From positions 47,515-111,514 of the forward strand of contig JAHLMK010000039.1 of assembly GCA_019915135.1 (NCBI GenBank): DNA of 64,000 nucleotides. Reading direction: 5' to 3'. A program made the translations under genes and the position numbers. This DNA is from Strobilurus pachycystidiatus (lineage: Eukaryota; Basidiomycota; Agaricomycetes; Agaricales; Physalacriaceae). Numbering within the stretch: the stretch's first letter is position 1; every line of letters begins with the position of its first letter. Positions 56,194 through 64,000 of this stretch are shown here, one piece after another. The notes beneath the pieces are model-generated. The model made no database searches. It saw only the letters and a list, made by a program, of their open reading frames with translations, and was not told the DNA's origin.

Positions 56194-56412
56194 CACTCTT
56201 AGTTGAGCTTTCCAAGCTGGCTGATGAGGTCGGAGACACCTTCTCTCCTTGCCTCAAGACACTCAACAAGGTGGCATTGTTACTGTCAGATCCTCCGGAG
56301 GAAGGACCAATAAAGACGGGAGAAATGTGCAAAACCAAGTCTGCCGCTGTGAGTCTTGATGCTATCCAAGTTCTGTGCCCTAACACGCATCTAGAAAAGG
56401 AAGATCTGGCGT

Positions 56413-57482
56413 TTGATCTGCAAGTATCTTGGCAGCACAGGAAACCCGACCTTCAATTGTGATCACAGTGCCAACATCCAGTCCGAACAAGAGGCAGTCT
56501 GGGCCGCCAAATCACCCTTCTACCCCCTTCTCAAAAGATACAAGAATATTGGCTGGGAGTATCATGACCTCTTCGAAGAGATGCTCCCGTTTGCTAAGGG
56601 TGCGCTCACAAGATCATTCGCTGTCCGCCCCGGTCACTCAGATGGTGAAAGGAGTGATGAAGAGGAAGATGAAGAGGACAAAGAGGATGAGGAGGACAAG
56701 GATAAGAGTGCGAACGGGGATATGAATAGTAAGGATGCCAATGTGGTGGATGTCGAGATCAACAAGGATCAAAATAAGCCAGCGAGCACGCTGGTGAGTG
56801 CTCGATTTCTCTGTTGGCCTTAATCACTCATGATTCATGCCTTGTTCTAGACCAGGAAGCGTGCCGCAACTGCACGGCGCTGGTCAAGCCTGCTAACAGT
56901 ACCGATAAACGCAACAAATTCATCGTACCCGCTGCTACACCCGCCAAAGCCACAAAGGCGGCAAAACCTTTGAAGGCTCCCAAACCCGTACTCCCTCCAA
57001 GTGCTCCTTTCTCAACATCTAAAAGCGAGAAGGTGCGCGCTCTCGACGCTTTTGAGACGTTCAACACCAGCTTCAGCAGTCTTTGGAAGAATATCCAAGG
57101 ATTGTCTATGGGTCCAGTTGTGGACAGTACACCTTCTTGCCTTCGAGATGCAATGAAGCTGCTTCCGCGCAAGAAAGGGTGGCTTTCTCCGGGCCTCTGT
57201 ATGAAGCTTTGCATCATCCAGGGAAAGATGGATGCCATCTCGTACATTGCATTTGATTCAAATGAGGTTGTGGATTGTAAGTACTGGGTGTTGATGAAGC
57301 TGGGTCTCACTGCGCCCCCTGCCTATGATTTTGAGAATGACATGATGTTTCCGGAGGACGGTATGGACGGGTATGGTGATGGGAACTTTGATGGGAGTGG
57401 ATTGCTCTTTCCAAATGTCCCGTTGACATCTGGAGAGAACTTCAATGATCCTTTTGGCTTTGATTACAGTTCATTACAGTAG
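56413..57482 (+). pseudogene. Harbinger accessory protein (Myb/SANT-like family)
   Basis: The first part reads AVWAAKSPFYPLLKRYKNIG and EYHDLFEEMLPFAKGALTR, then a Glu/Asp-rich stretch. A GTGAGT...TTCTAG intron (56792-56851) follows, then a Lys/Pro-rich linker and FETFNTSFSSLWKNIQGLSM, with MDAISYIAFDS and DCKYWVLMKLGL near the end (stop 57480-57482). The layout (pre-linker FPLY-type motif, charged linker, C-terminal helix pair) matches the DNA-binding partner of fungal Harbinger transposases. The frame after the intron does not match the one before it, so a frame shift is likely. The N-terminal DNA-binding part is not evident and may be lost near the MITE. Confidence 0.55.
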
Positions 57483-57485
57483 AAG

Positions 57486-59696
57486 CTATGGCATATCAAG
57501 TCCATGTTCATGTTGCCATGCAAGATAGGTCCGCCACATGTTTGCTGCAATCTTATCCCAACGATCTTTGTGTCTCCGTGTCTCTGCAGGAGATACTATC
57601 ATAGATGTTGCAAGCTCTCCTTGATCAGCTGGCTCGCTGACAGATCCGTTGAATGTCTCCTCTGGCTCTGTGTTCCGTATATATGCTGCCTCAAATGGGT
57701 CATACTTTTGGATGAGGTTGTGAATGGCGCAATTGGACCTCCATTTCGTAGCAAACGGGGGTGATGAGCAGACGCCATCTGGCCTTGATAACGCTAAAGA
57801 CACGCTCAATGACATTCCGTGCTTTGGCATGGCGGTGATTGAACAGTTTCTCACGGTTCATAGGTCTAGTGATGAATGTAAGTATAGCTTAAAGATGGAA
57901 GGTTAGCTCACCTTTTGTTGGACTTCTTCCACTCAGCAAAGTGGTAGCGCACTCTAGGGTATGGTACAAGCAATGCATTGCACATTGGAAATCCTGTGTC
58001 ACCCAAATAGTACTTGCTTTTTGGTACACAGAGATCGTGAAGGCAACATTCTGCCCACATAGTGCTATCGGCAGTGCTCCCATCATTTCCAAAGCATCCA
58101 TACTGGAACTCCATGCCAAACAAGCAAGCACACAGACAGTTGTGTGTCACATTGCCTTTTTGGTTGCGTGCAAGTTGTTGTTGATCCTTTGTTAGCCAGC
58201 AAATGAGATGAGAGCCATCAAATGCTCCCAATGCATCTTTGAAAAAAGGCCAAAAGATTGAACAATTCCAGATTTCAGGCGGGATGGGGTCATCAGGTGA
58301 AGGTAGTCTGACATAGCACTGATAAAATTGTTTGGAGGTAAAGTTGGCAAGGACCTCTTGGAAGTATCTGAGAGATGGTTAGCAAGTATACATATAGAAG
58401 AGCATCATACAGACTTTGAAATGGTATCATTTGACCGTTGAAATTGTTTGCCAATGTGGCGCATACTCAATGCCGTGACACATGTATAGAGGAATATTGC
58501 GAGCTTCTCTTTAAGGTCCACATATTGTGAGTCAGAGACGCCAATCCACCAAAGCTCCTGAATAAGGATAAGGAAGACGGCCTTTCGTACACCTGTTACG
58601 ACCTGATCCCGCCGTGACATGGACTCGCTCATGAGAGACTACCCCTGTAGTCAACCCATAGCTTTCCTGCGAGCGTACCACGTACATCCTCGTATTGTGC
58701 TCGACTGGTCGTACTGTACCAGTCGTAGGGTCCCTCGATGGTCACACATCCATCTCGCCAGAGACTGTAATACCGTAGGAACCTAATCCCAAGGTATAAG
58801 GCTCGCCGCCGGACCTAGTCCCAGGTGTGGCGTTGGGGAGCCTTCTCTCGTCGGAGTCCACAACGTTGGCGGAGGTATCGAAGGGAGACATGTGGGTGAG
58901 TCCTACCACGGAGAGCTCAGAGTGCCCAACGGAGTTGTTATGGGGGAAAACTGGTTAAGGACGAAGTCTGAGTAGCTAGTACAGCGCTGTCTCTGTATTT
59001 ATACTAATCTCATGCCTGCTCATCGTTCCTCTTCTCAAAGCTTCTACCACATACTCCCGACGCGTCGGGAGTGGTCCGATGCTGCGGATGACGGAGATCC
59101 CGACATCCCGACATCCCGATGACCGCCCGACAAATGATGGCCGCCCATTGGTCGGGAAGGCGGGTTTGATCGGGTACCGACTCCCGCCTGACTCACGCGG
59201 CCTAAGTATATTCCCGGAGTGTCTTACACCATGTGTGCTCGCTCCAAAGTGTATCCGGGAGGGCGGGAAGCCCGACAAGGGCGGAACTTCAGGATCCCAG
59301 CTCTGTCGCCATAAGGAATCGAACTCTCAACCCCTTAATATGCCTTTCGGCATCTTCCGGTGTGGCGCTGGTTTGCGTAGTCGTGGCACTAGGACGCCAA
59401 AGTGTGACCCAGGTGGAGGGCCTTTAGTTACGGTGAGGCCACACCATAACAACACCCAGCTCAGTGTATATGCGATTCGAATGACCCTCGAGAAGCTCTG
59501 TCACCCATGCATATCCGGAAAGAGCTGAGTTGTGGTACAGGATTGGGTCCGCTGTTGTAAGGTACTCTATATATATGTAGAAGAATAATGCTGCTGCCTG
59601 AGAGCAACACAAGGTGAGGAGGTGGAGGGCCCGACGCGTTCTCTTCGCAAGGATCATGATGATGATGGCGGAAGGAAGAAAATGGGAGCTTGGCAT
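57486..59696 (-). pseudogene. PIF/Harbinger DDE transposase, broken
   Basis: ATG near 59696. The N-terminal part reads LSGYAWVTELLEGHSNRIY up to the solo LTR. Beyond the LTR it resumes RKAVFLILIQELWWIGVSD and MRHIGKQFQRSNDTISK. A 47-nt intron leads to YFQEVLANFTSKQFYQCYVR and the first Asp in LGAFDGSHLICWL. The second Asp is in YYLGDTGFPMCNA. After another intron, HRHAKARNVIERVFSVIKAR supplies the Glu. Just after LLITPVCYEM the frame shifts; the C-terminus (AIHNLIQKYDPFEAAYIRN) continues in another frame. All three DDE residues remain, but the LTR and the frame shift make it non-functional. Confidence 0.85.
58589..59456. mobile_element. Solo LTR, family 2 (58594-59451), in the Harbinger transposase
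   Basis: 858 bp, TGTTACGACC... to ...CACCATAACA, with the perfect 5-bp TSD ACACC (58589-58593 and 59452-59456). In reverse orientation it carries a TATAAATACAGAG promoter-like word. Removing it restores the transposase reading ELGV-RKAVF. Confidence 0.95.
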
Positions 59697-59905
59697 TGAT
59701 TGCGCAGCTCAATTGGGAATGTCACACCGAGATCTCCAAGGCTGACACAACATCACATCCAGGGTTTTATTCTCAAAAATCCTGAAAAATCCAGTTGTCA
59801 AACAGGCTCTTATCAAGGTGAGCACTCGGGACCTTTGAACTATTACAACTGTGTACTTACGCTTTCAGGCTCTACCCACGAGAGTTCCATGTGGAAACAA
59901 TCCGG

Positions 59906-60167
59906 GTAGGTGGATGTGTTTGTTCTGCAGACGGCGCAGCTAAATTCTGTGTAGCGGGATCAACTCGTCTATTATAGGCTATGAGCGGCACATATAGTCC
60001 GTGGACGACACAAGCAGGACCATAACAAGTACGACAGGCTCAAGGGTGCCCATTAACTAGTAGAGGAAACATTACAAATTGCCGCGTCAAAAGATCATGA
60101 CAAGGGCGAGTGAGAGCGTTTAGGTGGGTTGAGGCCCACTGTGCGTAATCATTGGTTGCTGATCAGT
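59906..60167. other. Gap between host gene remnant and SPO11-like part
   Basis: No coding signal that can be joined with confidence. It holds stop codons in all plus frames. Confidence 0.4.
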
Positions 60168-61192
60168 CATTGGCACAAGCCCGCCGCGCTTGCGTTTTGA
60201 GGGCTGTGCAATAGGCCATCATCTTGGACAGGCTCTACTCGCTGCGCTGTGTGTATTACTTTGATTGGGTGCCGTTTGACAAGAAAAGGTACAGGCAACA
60301 AATTGAAACGGTGAGGTTCCTTTAATTGCTCGCGTCAGTGGCTGTTAACATGAATGTGTAGGCACTGAGTGAGGCGTATCTCGCGCTCCAAGTGAAGAAG
60401 CGTCATGAATTGAACATCATGAGTGTTGTCCAACTTCAAGTATTATCTGTTATATTTAGAACTCATCCTGATACTTAGATCAATTTTGTGTGTGGGCACT
60501 TTCTCGGCGACATTGTCATCAACGGCAAAAAATCTGATGGCTCAACGATTATTCAATTATGCACGTTCAAGGTACTATCTAATATGACTGATTATAGATC
60601 AAGAAAATACCACATGCCGTTTGCATACAATCTCTTGCGTGTGACGCCGACTACAACATCATTTGCAAAACAGATGTGTGTTCTGATTTGACTGCAGTAT
60701 TTGCTTCTTCTAATCCCAAGCAGGCCGTGTTCATCATTATGGTCCGTTTAGACCTTCACAGGTTGTTCAACCGCAAGGGTCTTCTTATTTGTCTGCATGG
60801 CATTCCCAAAACCGAAACCAGATTGTTCATTCGAGACTTGGCCCGTGTCAACCCAGACGCACCCAGTTTGATATTGGTGGACTTTGATCCCGCTGGAGTG
60901 TTTATTTTTGAGCTACTCGTAAATGGATCTCAGAAGTATCCGGAATTTGCAACGACTGGTCTACGTCTGCTAGATTTGGACTGTGACACCCTGTTGGTGT
61001 ATGTGCTTCCCACTTGTTTCCATGCATGAACTGAAAAGGAAACAGCATGGGTATATCTCCTGCGGATGGTCGTTTCCTGGATCAAGCAAAAGTGGAGTAC
61101 GTGGACCGTCTTCTAAAACGAAAAGGACTGGCCAAAACATCACAGTAACCTTTGGGTGTCCACATCTTGCATTTCTTCTAACAAAGCGATAG
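60168..61192 (+). pseudogene. SPO11-like (Topo VI A-type) gene remnant
   Basis: An exon around 60235-60312 reads LRCVYYFDWVPFDKKRYRQQ, resembling the SPO11 segment with the catalytic Tyr pair. After a GTGAGG...GTAG intron it continues ALSEAYLALQVKKRHELNI. Next come DIVINGKKSDGSTIIQL, then IKKIPHAVCIQSL. The Toprim-like part reads KGLLICLHGIPKTETRLFIR and LILVDFDPAGVFIFELL, which parallels the SPO11 motifs GKGxPDxxTR and DxDPxG. A further exon ends GRFLDQAKVEYVDRLLKR and stops near 61147. SPO11 makes meiotic double-strand breaks. Several joins would need introns of only 20-30 nt, so decay is more likely than an intact gene. Confidence 0.6.
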
Positions 61193-61204
61193 GCATATAC
61201 TCTC

Positions 61205-61861
61205 AAATCTACGGTTTACCACCAATTTCAAGATCCTCGACTAGCTGGAACTGGATGTTGGGCCAACCGGTCTGTCCTCCGACCTAAAAAAGACCGCTTT
61301 TGAGATTATTGTCAAAGGCGCAGTTGGAAAGCTGCTTGGCGTGGGGACAGATGACTGCTCTGCCAATGACAATGCTATGGAAGTTGACACTGCGGACGGC
61401 AATCAGCCCATGGTTCTCAACTACATCAATGACTCCGTCATCAATTCCATCTTGCTGAACGAAGGCAAGAGGATGCACTTGCAAAAAAGGCCTCGAAGCG
61501 AAGGGTCAGGATGCACAGAGCCTGGTTGTGCGATACTTCTTGAAAGTATATGTCGTTTTCTATCATCAAAACTATACCTGATTGTCGTCTTTCAGGAAGG
61601 AGGATTTTATATGTATTATCTCAACGCTCACCCGGAATTGTGTCCCTCGCTGGAGCTGCAATATGTATGCTGCGGGCACACAATGATAAGCATAAGTGGT
61701 GTTCATTCACATTGCCATCTGCTGATCTTGTGGGCAACAGACCTATGAGGCCTAATTACACAATCTCGTTGCTCACGCAAGCCGTTTTAGTGCAAACCCG
61801 CCACCAGCCAAGCGGCGGATGTTTGGCCAAAGTGGCCGGAGCGGCAGTGGTAGAACTCTGA
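61205..61861 (+). CDS. Hypothetical gene fragment, two exons
   Basis: The first open stretch reads VGPTGLSSDLKKTAFEIIVK and PMVLNYINDSVINSILLNEG. After a candidate GTATAT...TTTCAG intron (about 61546-61595) a second reads RILYVLSQRSPGIVSLAGAA and MRPNYTISLLTQAVLVQTRH, ending at TGA 61859-61861. The frame at the join is not certain. No family is recognised. It may be a continuation of the preceding locus or a separate gene. Confidence 0.35.
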
Positions 61862-62045
61862 GCGGACGGACAAGCAGCATGCACTGATGCAGGATTTGAA
61901 CATGATACTTTACAAATGGGATGTTTACAATACAAGCACATGGAACAAGTTACGCTTTGCGGCTATGTAGGCGGAGCACAATGAGAACAGAAGAAGTTTT
62001 TGGTGAAAGGACTTGCGCGAAGGCCTACACAATTGAAAGTGAAAC

Positions 62046-62507
62046 TAGAGATGTCCACAAATATATATTCGAGTATATTCTTATTCATGCGCACGAATAA
62101 TCTTCCCTCCAAGGGTCATAATTGTTATTCATGAATATACTCTTAATCTTATTTGTCAACTTAATTTTCACTGCGAATATTTCGCTTTTATTCATGAATA
62201 TTCACAAATATATGAGTATAATCATTTCAATGTCACTCAAGATCACAATTGAAGTTATTGAATGACCTATAAATCATTCAAACAGCATCTAAATATATCA
62301 TAAACTTGTCTTTAGTACTGAGAATTCAGTATTGTCAGACACTCATGAATGCGTTGAGGATTATGTGAACTTGAAGGTTCATATTCTATATTTGTCAACT
62401 TATTCTTATTCACAAATATAATATATTCATTATATTCATATTCATGAATAAGATTAGGAATATATTCATAAATATTCTCCTTTACTCCCTATTTGCGGTC
62501 ATGTCTA
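62046..62507. mobile_element. 462-bp hAT-type MITE, copy 4, inverted
   Basis: Both termini are present (TAGAGATGTCC at 62046; inverse of TAGACATGACC at 62507) and the length is exactly 462 bp. The flanking 8-mers AGTGAAAC and GATCTCCA do not match. The right flank is an LTR family 1 fragment, so one flank was replaced after insertion. Confidence 0.9.
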
Positions 62508-63283
62508 GATCTCCAAATACTCAGCCAGTCACGCGCATACTTGTGACCCCATTGATCATCCATCCTCACTAAGCCTTGCCAAGTCCAACCGGGCTGCTCG
62601 GACCTCTGCACGTGATCCTTTACTCAGCATCTCTACTGTCAAACTTGTTATACCCTTGACCCAAATCATGCTACCCTTTGCCCAATACATGTGGACTTCC
62701 GCTTGTGCTATTACTTATCTCCTTATGCATCTATCTACTCAGTCCAGTATTTAAGCGCTTGTACTTTACCTATGTTTCCTCAGTTTGAATATCAACTTAG
62801 ACACTCCAGTCTAGTCTTCATCTCTTCTTCTTGTCTGAACTCAACTTGCGGAACTCCACTTGTTGGCCAAGACTTACATTCTCCAATTTGTGTTGTTCTT
62901 ACAGACCTCTGAGCTCATCACTTGTCTTTTTCCTCCGGGTTTGCTCTTTCCTGCAGACCTCTAGACTCAAGGCTCAACTCAAGGGACCAACCTGCTGAAC
63001 ACAAGTAGCCCTGGTTCCGGACCACCAACAATCCTCAAAACCAGGCCCCCTGCAACTTTTACCATAACTAAGGCATAGCCGGACTACCGTTTGACGGGAA
63101 TCTATAGGGTTGCAGGTGTGGAAACACGTGTCAATACAGAATAGGTCAATCTTTTACCTTTTCTTTCTTTTGAACACTTCTATGCTTATTCTTTCACAGG
63201 CTCGGAGCACCGCTTGTGCTGTACTTACCGAGAAATCCGGTTTTGGACATCAGATTGACTTGGTCTGAAGCACAGTCTTAACA
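62508..63283. mobile_element. LTR family 1, left-truncated copy
   Basis: Matches the reverse complement of 52254-53047 from about 38 bases inside its end. It runs through to the terminal CAGTCTTAACA at 63283. Confidence 0.8.
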
Positions 63284-63908
63284 GTCTAAACCATGCTACC
63301 CTTTGCCCAATACATGTGAACCTGCGCTTGTGATATTACTTATCTTTTTATGCATCTACCTACTCAGTTCAGTATTTAAGTGCTTGTACTTTACCTATGT
63401 TTCCTCAGTTTGAATATTAATTTAGACGCTCCAGTCTAGTCTTCATCTCTTCTTCTTGTCTGAACTGAACTTGCAGAACTCCGCTTGTTGGCCAATGCTT
63501 ACATTCTCCAACTCGCGTCGTCCTTACGGACCTCCGAGCTCATCACTTACCTCTTCCCTCCGGGTTTGTCCTTTCTTGCAGACCTCCGGATTCAAGGCTC
63601 AACTCAAGGGACCAACCTGCTGAACGCAGGCAGCCCTGGTTCCGGACCACCAACAATCCTCAAGACCGGGCCCCCTGCAACTCTCACCACAACCGAGGAA
63701 CAGCCGGACTACCGCTTGACGGGCATCCATAGGCTTGCAGGTGTGGAAACACGTGCCAATACAGAATAGGTAAACCTTTTACCTTTTCTTTCTTTTAAAC
63801 ACTTCTACGCTTATTCTTTCACAGGCTCGGAGCACCGCTTGTGCTGTGCTTATCGAGAAATCCGGTTTCGGACATTCGATTGACTTGGTCTAGGGCACAG
63901 TCTTAACA
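63284..63908. mobile_element. LTR family 1, second truncated copy in tandem
   Basis: It restarts at an internal position (CATGCTACCCTTTGCCCAAT near 63293, matching 62668) and runs to CACAGTCTTAACA at 63908. Both copies are followed by GTCT. It was probably made by recombination or a nested deletion. Confidence 0.75.
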
Positions 63909-64000
63909 GTCTGGCCCCTTTCCTTGTATAGCGTAGTCACAGAATTACGCAATAATCAATAGTGATCCAGTACAGTACTGTATCACAAGATGTGGAGCAG
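63909..64000. other. Window end, nothing recognised
   Basis: Too short to interpret. Confidence 0.3.

Larger units (their letters stand above)
55485..59812. mobile_element. PIF/Harbinger DNA transposon (55488-59809)
   Basis: Terminal inverted repeats of about 41 bp begin GAGCCTGTT at 55488 and, inverted, at 59809. They are nearly identical over ACTGGATTTTTCAGGATTTT. The 3-bp TSD TTA flanks both ends, as expected of Harbinger. It encodes a DDE transposase (minus strand) and a Myb/SANT-like accessory protein (plus strand), arranged convergently. A MITE and a solo LTR are nested in it. Without them it is about 3 kb. The transposase is frame-shifted, so this copy is dead. Confidence 0.92.
54946..59905 (+). 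pseudogene. Host gene split by a PIF/Harbinger element
   Basis: ATG 54946 begins MAQVYLLPISTLSAQFEVSV and the open stretch continues to MLSKMTGK. A later exon reads GPSFGLANVVQETPG and KVSIDDQQAIVETLTAVMRA, reaching the Harbinger TSD TTA at 55485-55487. On the far side the frame continues from TSD 59810 to a GTGAGC donor at 59818. A 51-nt intron joins it to LYPREFHVETIR (59869-59905), ending at a GTAGGT donor. Removing the element and one TTA gives an uninterrupted MRALSRLYPREFH reading. It may be the 5' part of the SPO11-like gene downstream, but that link is not shown. Confidence 0.5.

Noticed and set aside
59906..60720. Complete intact SPO11 gene
   Set aside because: Several joins require introns of 20-30 nt and stop codons occur between coding-like stretches.
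1..64000. CRISPR arrays, rRNA genes or bacterial operons
   Set aside because: No regularly spaced short repeats, no rRNA-like sequence, and gene structure is clearly intron-bearing and eukaryotic.

Overview
The window looks like a repeat-dense stretch of a mushroom-forming basidiomycete (Agaricomycete) genome. The evidence is: spliceosomal introns of about 46-53 nt; degraded F-box-type genes of a lineage-expanded kind; a TET/JBP-like 2OG-Fe(II) oxygenase; a Tad/I-like LINE, Copia, PIF/Harbinger and hAT-type elements; and many AT-rich MITEs. No bacterial signatures were seen. Most host genes are broken, usually by an insertion whose target-site duplication (TSD) can still be read. In several cases removing the insert and one TSD copy restores the reading frame.

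Layout. 1-10860: a host tandem repeat (unit of roughly 0.7 kb) split by a 420-bp hAT-type MITE and by a full-length 8.7-kb LINE with TSD, poly-A tail and an intact 1789-aa ORF2. 12857-14088: a multi-exon C2H2 zinc-finger gene broken by a 470-bp hAT MITE. 15654-16667: a TET/JBP-like oxygenase with an in-frame stop. 18109-20292: a broken gene of a family I recognise from Agaricomycetes but cannot name. 21070-24148: a MITE-disrupted hypothetical gene and F-box copy A. 24891-25427: a small apparently intact 4-exon gene. 25762-32246: F-box copy B, split by a young Copia element (26467-31563) that is intact in its 1477-aa polyprotein. 34475-34860: a histone H3-like fragment. 35810-41886: a MITE, two solo LTRs, tRNA-like SINE copies and two unrecognised genes. 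43632-48239: hypothetical genes and F-box copy C. 48309-51382: an intact two-exon gene for a 1006-aa DDE transposase-like protein of a family I cannot name. 51752-53601: F-box copy D, split by a solo LTR. 54946-61861: a host gene carrying a PIF/Harbinger element (55488-59809) that itself carries a MITE and a solo LTR, followed by a SPO11-like meiotic gene remnant. 62046-63908: a MITE and two truncated LTRs.

How it fits together. This is a record of successive transposition rather than an operon-like system. Four superfamilies (LINE, LTR, Harbinger, hAT) can be ordered by nesting. Several stop codons sit where an intact paralogue, or family expectation, has Arg; this suggests C-to-T decay at CGA. 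The two components most likely to be functional now are the Copia element (LTRs differ at one position) and the 1006-aa transposase-like gene. The latter is the best candidate here for an undescribed mobile system.
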